A DNA stretch of 64,000 nt from positions 6,018,297 to 6,082,296 of the forward strand of contig RQOL01000906.1 in assembly GCA_013076295.1 (NCBI GenBank), given 5' to 3'. Shown piece by piece: positions 55,311 to 64,000 of this stretch. Both the position numbers and the translations under genes were made by a program. The notes beneath the pieces are model-generated. The model saw nothing but the letters and a program-made list of their open reading frames with translations. It ran no database searches and was not told the DNA's origin. Position 1 is the stretch's first letter. Each line of letters begins with the position of its first letter. The DNA comes from Sanderia malayensis (Eukaryota > Cnidaria > Scyphozoa > Semaeostomeae > Pelagiidae).

Positions 55311-56196
55311 TTCCTATTAATGTTACAAACACAGACAAGTTTTATTGTAAACAACTTATTTTTCTTTCTTCGTAAACAATTTCTGTTATAAAGTATTAGA
55401 TAACACCTATCCTTTGTTATGTGTTGCGTGGTGACCGTGGTGTGCTCGGTAACTGACTATCTTGGGAGACAGTAAATCCTGTAAAAAGCAGCCTGCATTC
55501 TCATCTCAGTTTATGTTCAGTCATAGTCCATAGAAAATACTTTCTATTGACTATGTTCAGTTCAGTTGATAATTGTGTTAGTCATACACTGGGGTTCCAA
55601 AAGTATTGCAACGCCTGATAAAAATGGTGTCTAGAAGTGACCCTAGGCCTGAGCAAGGAAATTTACATAAAAATATATAAATACCAAACGGGTTTTAATA
55701 GCGAATTTCTTTAGCAGAAGTATACTCAAAATTTCAGAAATTTTCAAATGAAAACATAATTTATACTATATCATATTGTTTTGCAATAATATTAAAAGAA
55801 AACTGCGAAGAGGTCCCTTGAAAAATGTTTACGAAAATTTTTCGAAATGGAGAAATTAAAACGCCAATAATTATAATTTCTTTCACTTGAAGCCACGCAA
55901 ACTCTCTCTCATTTAAAAGAGAATGCTTTAAAACTTTGAAAAATATAAGAATTATTTAGGTAACTGTCTTGACCATTACAATTCACAGTTTAAGTATTTG
56001 TTTATCATTTTAGGAATTTGATTTGACAAAATCTATTTTTCCGTAATATTTTTTTTCAGAGTAAAAAAAGAAGGTTAAGCGCCATAACAAAAAATCAGAC
56101 ATGGATTTTCCTATAATTTGTTTCAAATATTATAATTTGCTATAATTTTTAAGGGCTTAATATTTTCTGAACTGAACGAAAATTTTATTTTTTAAA
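55311..56196. other. Very AT-rich non-coding stretch
   Basis: No gene. Possibly older element sequence beyond the LINE 3' tail. Confidence 0.4.
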
Positions 56197-56621
56197 ACAA
56201 ATTCAAATTCAAATTCAAATTCAAATTCATTTCATTCAGCAACAAAATTACAGATTACATACTGATACAATAACTACTAACTAAATTTTACAAAAAATAA
56301 AGTGGGTTACAAAAACTAATCAAATGAGTTGCTTAGGACGCTGAGGAAACCGAAACGGTTTTCGAGCTCAGTGCCCTATTTTAGAGTATATACTTATTGT
56401 AAATTACATAGAGGTTAAAATAAAATACAAATTGCAATGTAGAAGAACAGCATAGCTACAATAGTCAATATAAAGTGCGGTCGTTAGTTTACATTTCAAT
56501 ATTTTATAGTTCAGTTTGAATTTGAAATTTTTACAGCATAAAAGAGTAAATAGAAAAAGAAAGGAAAGGGGGGAAAATAAAAGGGGAGGGGGTGGCACGG
56601 ACGTTATGTTTGATAATCATT

Positions 56622-58547
56622 TCAAAAAGTTTCGTCGTATTTGTATATTAACGAATTTTTGTAATATTTGCAAAAAAGGTTTTTACTTTTTTGTTCTCTT
56701 GTCTCGAGAGGTATATTATTCCAGATTTTAATACCATTGTATGTGAAAAATCGTTTTTTGTAGTTAGTCCTTATTACAGGGAATGCAAATTGTTTATTTG
56801 CAGATTGTCGAGTTTGATAGCCATGTCGACAGGTCGTTTTTTCAAACAAATTGTCAAAAATAGAACTCTGATTGCCATTGATTATGTCATATATGAGTTT
56901 CGAGCATTCAAGATTGAAATTCTGCTCGAGATCTAAAATATCTAATTTGGTAAAAAGTGGTTTAGCACTGGCTGTATATTTTTCAAAATTAATGATTCTT
57001 AAAGCTTTGTTTAAGTTTCTTTGAACAGATTTGGTAACTGTTGCAGTTGCGCAACCCCAGTTGATAATTCCATAATTAACATGGGGGGCAATGAATGCAA
57101 AATAGAGATTACGCAAAATTTGAGCTGGGACAAAGTGCCTCATTTTTGCCAGTATTCCAATGCTTTTTGAGATCTTCATGTTAACATGTTGAATATGTTG
57201 TTTCCAATTTAAGTTTTTATCAAGTATTACTCCAAGATATTTAATATAGTCTTTTTGTATGATTGATTTATTATTAATTTTTAGATTTACTTGGTAAGAT
57301 ACATTTTGCTGAGTAGATGTGATTATAAGAAAGTTTGATTTTTCAACATTTAAAGTTAATTTATTTGCAGTGAGCCAGTCCGATACTTTAGTTAATTCCT
57401 GATTAACAGTATTTTCCAAATTTCTCAAATTTTGATCGGAGAAAAAAATACTAGTGTCATCTGCGAACAAATGAAATTTAAGCAGCTTGGAGACTAAAGG
57501 CATATCGTTTATGTATAGAAGAAAAAGGAGAGGTCCAAGAACACTACCTTGTGGTACTCCACTAGTTATTTTGCATGAATTTGATAGCTCTCCATTGATA
57601 GAAACTTTTTGCGTTCGATCAGTTAAGTAGGATTTGAACCAGTTGAGGGCAGTACCTCTTATACCATAATATTCAAGTTTATCAAGTAATATACTATGAT
57701 CGACAGTATCAAAAGCTTTTGCTAAATCTAAAAATATACAGCATGAAAATTTTTTGTTTTCAATTGCATTTACAAGTTGATTGTATAAATCTAGAATTGC
57801 AAGAGAAGTAGACTTCTTTTTTTGAAAGCCAAATTGATGCTCAAAAATAATGTTATGTTTTTCTAGAAAACTTGTTAACCTAGTATGCATTAATTTTTCA
57901 AAAATTTTATTAAAGATGGGCAGCAGTGATATAGGGCGATAGTTAGTTAGTTCTTCAGTTGATTTTGCTTTATAAATTGGCACTACTTTAGCAAATTTTA
58001 GCATGGAGGGGTAAAAGCCAGTTTCAAAAGATTCATTAATAAGATTAGTGAGGGGGATGGTTAAAGCATCACTTACGCATTTAATTAATTTCACTGGGAT
58101 GTCATATGCATCTGGAGCTTTTCCTTCATTTAAGTTTAGCAACTGTCTATTTACTTCTGAAGGTGTTACCGGTGTAACAAAGAAGGAGTCACTATTAGAG
58201 TCAGTCAAGTAGTCTTTAAAATTTTTATTACTTGGTGTGAGCTTCTCGACGAGGTTTTGGGCAACAGAAGTAAAATAGTTGTTAAACGCATTTGCCACTG
58301 GTTTACGATCTGAAATCAGCCTACCATTTATGTTTAGTTTAATGTCTTGAGAACTCTTAGATTTATTTCTACTTAGAAGATTATTTATTCCTTTCCATAC
58401 TAGTTTAGAATCATGTTTAAAGGTTTCAAAGTAAGATAAATGATATTGTTTTCTACTTAGTCTTATAACTTGGTTTAACATATTTCTGTGTTTTTTATAG
58501 CGCTGATACCAAAAATCATCTTTAGTTCTTAAATATTTTTTATACAA
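56622..58547 (-). CDS. LINE reverse transcriptase
   Basis: 641 residues, uninterrupted. RT motifs in order: STEELTNYRPISLLPIFNKI, FEHQFGFQKKKSTSLAILDL, CIFLDLAKAFDTVDHSILLD (motif A), TSGVPQGSVLGPLLFLLYIN and the catalytic LFADDTSIFF. The LINE C-terminus follows (YLGVILDKNLNWKQHI, NYGIINWGCATATVTKS, YNGIKIWNNIP). The Met at 58547 is not the true start: the same frame continues upstream through a TAG (58587-58589, in place of the Trp of KPWVTNGI-type sequences) into the endonuclease. Confidence 0.92.
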   Translation of the reverse strand: MYKKYLRTKDDFWYQRYKKHRNMLNQVIRLSRKQYHLSYFETFKHDSKLVWKGINNLLSRNKSKSSQDIKLNINGRLISDRKPVANAFNNYFTSVAQNLVEKLTPSNKNFKDYLTDSNSDSFFVTPVTPSEVNRQLLNLNEGKAPDAYDIPVKLIKCVSDALTIPLTNLINESFETGFYPSMLKFAKVVPIYKAKSTEELTNYRPISLLPIFNKIFEKLMHTRLTSFLEKHNIIFEHQFGFQKKKSTSLAILDLYNQLVNAIENKKFSCCIFLDLAKAFDTVDHSILLDKLEYYGIRGTALNWFKSYLTDRTQKVSINGELSNSCKITSGVPQGSVLGPLLFLLYINDMPLVSKLLKFHLFADDTSIFFSDQNLRNLENTVNQELTKVSDWLTANKLTLNVEKSNFLIITSTQQNVSYQVNLKINNKSIIQKDYIKYLGVILDKNLNWKQHIQHVNMKISKSIGILAKMRHFVPAQILRNLYFAFIAPHVNYGIINWGCATATVTKSVQRNLNKALRIINFEKYTASAKPLFTKLDILDLEQNFNLECSKLIYDIINGNQSSIFDNLFEKTTCRHGYQTRQSANKQFAFPVIRTNYKKRFFTYNGIKIWNNIPLETREQKSKNLFCKYYKNSLIYKYDETF

Positions 58548-58586
58548 TTTATTCTTAGAAGATATGGATTTTAAGATTCCATTTGT

Positions 58587-59520
58587 TACCTACGGCTTTA
58601 ATTGTTCTTTTCTTTGTCGTTTTGTTTTGAATTTAAGGGGTGCATGCTTATTGATGATGTCTAGAACTTTCGATTGAAATTCCTCATACTTTTCATCAAG
58701 TGTACTAACGTCATTGATATTCGAGTCTAAATCCAAGTTGTTGAAATCTTGGGTATATTTTTCAAAATTAAAAGAACGGTAGTCTCTGACGAGACTGCGA
58801 TCGGTGCCTTTCATCACTTTTCCAGAGTCAATGAAAGTAAAATTTGGTAAATGATCAGAAACACTGTCAATAAGATTGCCACTTACAGTTTTATATTCTA
58901 AGCTATTTATAAAAATATTATCAATTAGACTGTGGCAAGAGTTAGCGTGTATTCGCGTAGGATGGGTAATTAAAGGTTTATGGAAATTAGCTAACATTAG
59001 ATTTAAGAAAGCTTCCACGTTGGGGATTTTATCATATTTTAAAAGGTTTAAGTTAAAATCTCCACATAAAATTACTAATTTATTTTCACGGTGTATCTTA
59101 TTGAAAATAGACTGAAGATAATCTAAGAAGGGGGCAGAGTCTTTACGAGGGTGATTATAAACTACTCCAATTAAAATATTTTTCCCATTTTGAATTATAA
59201 TTTCAAGCCTTCACAAGGCTTCAAATACACAGTTAGTTTCATTTAAGGATTTTGTTATATCGTCCCTGGGAAGAAACGATAAGTTATCCCTAAGAAAAAA
59301 GCCAGACCCACCTTTCATACTTGAACCTTTTAAACCAACATAATCATGATAACCTGCCAGTTTAAGTTTCTTAACGTCTGAATCATTTTTTATTGTGTGC
59401 CAAGTTTCACTAACAGCTATAATATCAAAATTATAATCTAGGTTACTATTTAAGATTCTCGAGATTCTTAGAAATTGAACAAATACTTGTGTGTAAGATT
59501 CCAGTTTTTTGTTTGATCTT
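58587..59520 (-). pseudogene. LINE APE-type endonuclease
   Basis: Motifs in order on the minus strand: FDIIAVSETW (catalytic Glu), LIGVVYNHPRKDS, KLVILCGDFNLNLL (Asp-x-Asn), SCHSLIDNIFIN and SVSDHLPNFTF (Asp-His). The domain is complete, but it is interrupted by a TGA near 59209 (in place of Trp in ALWRLEI-type sequence), and its N-terminus is one base out of frame with the PHD part. Confidence 0.88.
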
Positions 59521-60183
59521 AAAAGAGGGTTTCCTGCTTAGTTTATGAAAATCGTGATTGTCGTAATAATTGAAATTTGAGAAATCAGTTAAATTGCTAT
59601 CTGAATCGCTATTATAAAGAGAATCGTATTCTTTCAGTGAAATCTTACATGTTTCTAATTGATCCAGGTTATTATAGTTTGTGAGGGAAATTGACGTAGA
59701 ATTGCATTTACAAATGAAATTCGAATTAAAAGTTAAATCAACAATTTCATGTTCATTGAGTTCCTCAAAGGGCAGGGCAGATAAATACTTAGTTGTGCAA
59801 CTTCGGCATTCCCACGAGGTCAGATGACTGTTGATATTATTTATAGAAAAATTCCTGAGCTAAGCACATTTTTTGTGGATGAGATGTTTGCAATTGCCAC
59901 AAGGAATCGAGGTTTTGGCGACACGTATAGTCTCTGTGCAAACAGGACAGGAATGAAATGTTCCTGAATTTGGTACTTCTTCAACCAAGAGAACAATACC
60001 AATACAAAACCTTTGTGCGTGAAGAGGAGGCTGGACATTAATGGCTACCGTTCTTAGGCCACTCTGCGCTGCAAAACAATTCATCCTTTCTGTATTTACA
60101 GTTTCAATTTCAACTTTCAATCTGGAATATTCTGTTACGTTTAGGTTTTTGTACATTTCATACATACGTTTGTGTTTTATGTA
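59521..60183 (-). pseudogene. LINE N-terminal PHD-like zinc-finger region
   Basis: It reads CPVCTETIRVAKTSIPCGNC, then KHLIHKKCA, a TAG (59857-59859), then LRNFSINN and WECRSC. Together this gives a Cys4-His-Cys3 arrangement typical of the PHD fingers found ahead of the endonuclease in CR1-like LINEs. LPFEELNEHEIVDLTFNSNF and a Ser/Asp-rich linker lead to the endonuclease. The first ~70 residues (59980-60195) are not recognised and could be upstream sequence rather than LINE. Confidence 0.7.
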
Positions 60184-60508
60184 ATGGAATCCCAAAGCGA
60201 TTTTCAGCCTCTAGCATCGGGTGAAGCAACCGGAGGAGAGCAACAGTTGGGACAATCAGCAACAACGGTATATATTATGTCTTTCTATTTTCCCAACAAA
60301 AAGCGTTATGTTAATATAAATAAAATAACGAATGAGAATTACGCATTTTAAATCACGGTTTTCAGTTTTCTTTTTTTTTATAGAAGTTTCGCGGTTCTGC
60401 TAAAAAGAGTTATTTAAAAGAAAAAAGAGAACGAACACGCACTGATGCTCGGATGATTTCACGCCTCGATAAAATGGTCATAAATTTACAACCGTTTGTT
60501 GATTTGCT
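60184..60508 (+). CDS. Possible 5' exons of the OTU/zinc-finger gene
   Basis: Exon A (60184-60267) starts with ATG and reads ESQSDFQPLASGEATGGEQQ. The donor is ACG|GTATAT. It joins in phase 0 to exon B at 60384 (acceptor after a poly-T tract, TATAG), a very basic stretch KKSYLKEKRERTRTDARMIS. The join from exon B to the next exon (60570) is not phase-consistent with the apparent donor CT|GTAATA, so either a different donor is used or the upstream exons belong to another transcript. It lies head-to-head with the LINE. Confidence 0.4.
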
Positions 60509-60569
60509 GTAATATCGGGAGAATACTAACTATTTTTATTTTATTTTTATTTTTGTTGTTATATTGCAG

Positions 60570-63349
60570 ATGAAAGAATGGAAGATAAAAACAGAAATGC
60601 CAGCAGTTGCTTTGGCATTATGCAAAGACAAGAGTGGCAATCTGCAGATTAAATACATGGGTAATTTCATTATTTGTTTTGAATTATTTTGAGGCAAAGC
60701 AATCACTTGTATAGTTTGACCAAACTCAGGACAAAGTTTTCTGGCAGTTTTGTAGCTGATTTGTTATTAATGCTAAATAGCAAACTGAATAACATAATCT
60801 TTACATCTTTAACTTTACAATTGAAATGTGCATCTAGGTGATCCTTGCTTTGCTGAATTTGCTGAGCATCCTGTAGTGATGCAGCAGTTTAAGCAAGTGG
60901 CACTAAAGTGCATGAATATGCCAACTCAAATATCGTCAGATGATGCAGTACCATCAACAACAAGTATGTATAGGAATTTAAAGTTTAGATGAATATGTTC
61001 CCAGCATAATGTATTTATGGCTGATATATTTATGTGTGTGTTTTTAGGAGTTGATCAAATTGTTATAAAATCATTAATGGAGGATGCTCAGAGCTTTCAT
61101 ATTGATGATAAAAGATCATTGATTTGCAAGCTTGTATTGGGCAATGGTATAACATTTGTTTTTGTAGCATGCTAACTTTTTTGTAGCATATGGAATTTTC
61201 TAATTAATGTTTATAGATGGTTTAACCTATGTATTTGTTTTTAAGATATCATGAAACACAATAAATGGCAGAGTGATCATAGACCAGTTTGGTGGCCAGC
61301 AGATATACATTTTGCCTCCCCAAATAGTTGTCCACGCTTTTGTGTTGAAATATTAGACAAAATTCTAGAGAGTGCACAGGAGTATTTTGCTGGCCATCAA
61401 AGTGTGTTGGAATATGAGATGCGAGAACACACTCAAGAATCAGAAGTAGAGGAGCAAGGACTCACTGAAGATGTTGTTGTTGGAGAAGTTGAAGAAGTAA
61501 GGGGTGCAGAAGTTCACACAACTGTTGACTCAGTACAAGATAGTGAACAAAGTAATAGCCAGCAAGGTTTTGTTTCAAGACAACCTGTATTGCTGACTGA
61601 TATGCCCTGTTTTCAGGTTGGCTTACTTGCTTATTTGCAAGTTCATAAATACATTTTTTCAGTTAATCAAACCAAATATTGAATTTCTTACTGCATGAGG
61701 TCTAATTATTTTTTATTACAGAATTTTACATGGAATCCTGCTGATTGTAAGTCGCTTATGCTTCAATTAGCTGGCTGTCCTACATTTTCTGAGCTGAAGA
61801 ATTTGCTGGCTAGTTTACCTTCTTCACAAGTGCCTCCCAGAGATAACAACATCAGAAGCAAACAAATCCAACATTGGTTAGTTATCTTAGTTTATTTATC
61901 TTAGCCTGTGTCTTCAAGTATTGGTGTTAATAGCTTGTTTTCAATTTTCTTTTGTGTGGTAAATTGGTTCTGATGTGGTTTGTTATCAGTGACAATGTCT
62001 ACCAGCACTTGGTGTAACAGCAACACACATTTCTAGAATTAGAAATGAGATTGTGGGTTCAAATCCCACAGTGCTGTTTGTCATTGACTTGCTTACCCAC
62101 CATCACATGTTACATATATAAATACCTATATTTTTATACATTATATTTGCATTACTTTATTGTACTTTTATTCTTATTGTAAGGTATCGTCATTTAGTAC
62201 CCAACGAAATTTTGCTGATTGGGAAAGAGCCAATTTTTGTGAAAGGGGATGGTACTTGTTTGTATCGCTCTATTGCACTGTTCTTATTTGGTGATGAAAA
62301 ACAGTGGGCATTTGTGAAGCTGATGGCTCTTGTTTATGGGGTTAGCCAAGAGGATAAAGTAATGCAAAAGGTAGATATAGAAATGTGTATTTATGGAAAT
62401 CTACAATTCTAGGAGTGGACTGGACAGTCAGGTAATTTGGGCCGATGCTGGAAGGACCAGACTCTAAAAATAATAAGTTTTCAATTTGAAAATCCACGGA
62501 AAGATGAATAAACTCGTTTGTTTATGTACATTTTAAAAAGACTCAGTGAGAGTATATGGAGACAATATTTATGGTCTAACCTAAAACCATATTACAGTGA
62601 AAGTTTGATATAACAAAATCTAAAGAGACCAGGAAAATTGCTTGTTACCTTTTCAAGAATTACCTTTTCATAATTCTTATTGAAATTTTATCTGATTTAA
62701 AGCTGACAGAAGCCTTTGATAACAATGCCAGTCTTGCTCAAATGATCACAACAGATAATGTGTCAGAAAATGACATGGACGACCATGAAAAGTTAGCGCA
62801 CAATGTGAAACATGAAATACTATGCAGTCTGGATCTTTACCGATATGGATGTAAGTTAATAAATCTGCGTCATTCAAAATTAAACGTCTACTTTATTTAT
62901 GTAGGTTGCAGTATAATTCAGATTTCAAGTAAAATTCATTTGATCTTTCAGCATTTCTTCATGTAGTTTTGTGTGCAATGGCGTTTAACCTAAACATCCG
63001 ATCATTCAGTTCAAATCCAGAGCTTACTCGCAGCATATCATTGGTTGAAGCGACCGACCAATTAGATATTCTTTGGGTACCTTCTTCACTTGGTGGCAAT
63101 GTTGATCATGTCATTCCTTTGATCAAGCCTGTTGATTACGACGAGTTGAATCAAAACTCAGATCTTTGTGCTCTTCAAGAGCAATGCTATCGCCGATTTT
63201 TAGAAAAGAAAGCAAATGAAGAAAGAGTTGCATGTAGTCTTTGTCTAAGAGAGTACCATGTTTACTGCTTGAGTTCACGAAATACGGTCCCCGGAATTCG
63301 TGATTGGCAATGTTATTGTCATAAGAAAGCCGATTGTCTTGCAAGGTAA
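60570..63349 (+). CDS. Spliced gene: OTU-type protease domain with C-terminal PHD-like zinc finger
   Basis: Eight exons: 60570-60660, 60838-60963, 61048-61146, 61246-61616, 61722-61876, 62184-62370, 62703-62850 and 62952-63349. All have GT/AG introns and every junction keeps the frame, giving about 524 residues. Residues ~105-175 contain NKWQSDHRPVWWPADIHF; the WWPADI motif faintly recalls the NRF1 DNA-binding region. An acidic Glu/Val linker follows. Residues ~300-450 carry the OTU signature GDGTCLYRSIALFLFGDE (catalytic Cys after Asp-Gly-x) and, about 140 residues later, GGNVDHVIPL with the likely catalytic His. Residues ~485-520 form a PHD-like finger (VACSLCLREYHVYCL, then WQCYCHKK). Known OTU domains remove ubiquitin; activity here is inferred. 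The first exon is uncertain. Confidence 0.75.
62003..62077 (+). tRNA. tRNA-like sequence (probably tRNA-derived SINE or tRNA pseudogene)
   Basis: 75 nt that fold as a cloverleaf: acceptor CAGCACT/AGTGCTG (7 bp), D-stem GTGT/ACAC, T-arm GTGGG-TTCAAAT-CCCAC, 5-nt variable loop. The A-box TGGTGTAACAG and B-box GGTTCAAATCC fit the polymerase III consensus. The anticodon arm is abnormal: CATTTCT/AGAAATG, a 7-bp stem with a 6-nt loop, three nucleotides longer than usual. So it is unlikely to be a functional tRNA. It sits in the intron 61877-62183 in sense orientation. Confidence 0.5.
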
Positions 63350-63535
63350 TTTCGATAAAGCAGTAAATTTTGGATAAACCACTCTCACATGCAGTTTATA
63401 TTGCACACTTTGAATACCCATTCGATACCAAGAATTTACTGTAGACCTCTTTATTGTATTGGATATTTTAGTCTGAAAATGTTAAGGATACTTAGGTTCC
63501 CAATTTTGGCCCTTTGGCATCCAAAGCGTAACAGA
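63350..63535 (+). other. Probable 3' UTR of the OTU gene
   Basis: AT-rich sequence after the stop codon. An ATAAAA-like signal appears near 63540, but the cleavage site is not defined. Confidence 0.35.
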
Positions 63536-63690
63536 ATATAATAAAAATGTTATTAATAATGATGATGATTATTATTATGTTTTTATCATTATCATAAAAA
63601 TAACATAATAATGTGATACTAATAATAAGTAATTGATAATAATAATAACATAATAATAATAATCATCATTGTCATTATCGTCATTTAAGC
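63536..63690. repeat. AAT/ATT-rich microsatellite
   Basis: Extended runs of ATAATAATAAT and their complement TTATTATTAT, interspersed with GATGAT. Confidence 0.9.
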
Positions 63691-64000
63691 ATTTCTGCAC
63701 TGTGGCCTATTGCCAGGGGCGTCGTGGGACCTGAACTTTAGGGTGGGCCAAACACGAAAATTATCCGAAAATTGGGTCAAACGCTGAAAAGTTTCCTTAA
63801 AGGGGAAGAAATCTCCAAAATTTCCCCAAAATCCAGCGATTTTGCTTTCACAGGGTGGGCCATGGCTCCCCTTGCCCCCCCCGGCCACAGCAAGTTTCAG
63901 GCTAACAGGTTTCCTTCTCCTTTAAACAGCAATGTCAATGCAGTAATGTCAACAATTAGAGCATCTTTCTTTTCCCTTTGAATTAATATACCGTATTCCC
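63691..64000. other. Repeat-like sequence at window end
   Basis: CAGGGGCGTCGTGGGACC followed by AGGGTGGGCC motifs looks like dispersed repeat sequence, but I cannot name it. No gene. Confidence 0.25.

Larger units (their letters stand above)
56197..60183 (-). mobile_element. Near-full-length LINE with PHD finger, endonuclease and RT
   Basis: A minus-strand non-LTR retrotransposon of the CR1/L2 group. The 3' end is a hexanucleotide tail (GAATTT repeated about five times, 56197-56235). Upstream in order: RT (56622-58586), APE-type endonuclease (58590 to about 59450) and a PHD-like zinc finger (about 59820-59980). It is damaged by three stops (58587-58589, about 59209 and 59857-59859), plus a one-base shift near 59450. 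The upstream limit is approximate; it may reach the start of the OTU gene. Confidence 0.85.

Noticed and set aside
62003..62077. Calling a functional tRNA with a defined anticodon
   Set aside because: The anticodon stem-loop has the wrong size (7-bp stem, 6-nt loop), so no anticodon can be assigned.

Overview
This is a eukaryotic, almost certainly invertebrate metazoan, window. It is AT-rich and intron-bearing, with no operons. It is dominated by transposable elements: Ty3/gypsy, BEL/Pao, tyrosine-recombinase (DIRS/Ngaro-like) retrotransposons, PHD/endonuclease LINEs, THAP/DDE DNA transposons, a Polinton-type fragment and many MITE-like inverted-repeat elements. Several protein families look like those I know from cnidarians (corals, sea anemones, Hydra). 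That is my best guess at the organism, made from memory and not proven here.

Layout. 0-8 kb: an orphan gypsy-type gag, a small minisatellite, two phase-compatible exon-like segments of a possible membrane-protein gene with a strong hairpin between them, and a 589-bp inverted-repeat element. 8.2-20.1 kb: a multi-level nest. A BEL/Pao element (truncated 5' LTR at 8.2 kb, 3' LTR at 19.7-20.1 kb, RT/RNase H/most of integrase deleted) is split by a decayed DIRS/Ngaro-like element (8.8-11.8 kb) and by a decayed gypsy element (13.2-19.7 kb). The gypsy element is itself split by an insert carrying a winged-helix/coiled-coil/SGNH-like ORF. 20-26.8 kb: mostly non-coding, with two unassigned ORF fragments, a 1.5-kb TTAA-flanked element, a 192-bp TA-flanked MITE and a zinc-finger ORF fragment. 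26.9-31.0 kb: a complete-looking gypsy insertion with 166-bp LTRs and a perfect 5-bp target duplication, but a broken pol. 31-49 kb: a membrane-protein exon, a HIRAN-like ORF, LINE tails, MITEs, a 315-bp solo LTR, integrase remnants, a THAP/DDE transposon with long inverted repeats, a RT-only LINE, another TTAA element and a Polinton PolB N-terminal fragment. 49.2-54.5 kb (minus strand): a young, apparently intact gypsy element with near-identical 414-bp LTRs, AGTT target duplication, open gag and open pol. It has a textbook -1 frameshift signal (GGGAAAC, 6-nt spacer, 7-bp stem). 56.2-60.2 kb (minus): a near-full-length LINE encoding a PHD finger, APE-type endonuclease and RT, broken by few stops.

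60.2-63.35 kb (plus): the best-supported spliced gene. Eight exons join with consistent phase at every junction, giving about 524 residues. It has an OTU-type cysteine-protease signature (Asp-Gly-x-Cys and a distal His) and a C-terminal PHD-like zinc finger. One of its introns carries a 75-nt tRNA-like fold with A- and B-box promoter elements. The two most interesting signals are this OTU/zinc-finger gene and the intact retrotransposon with its frameshift module.
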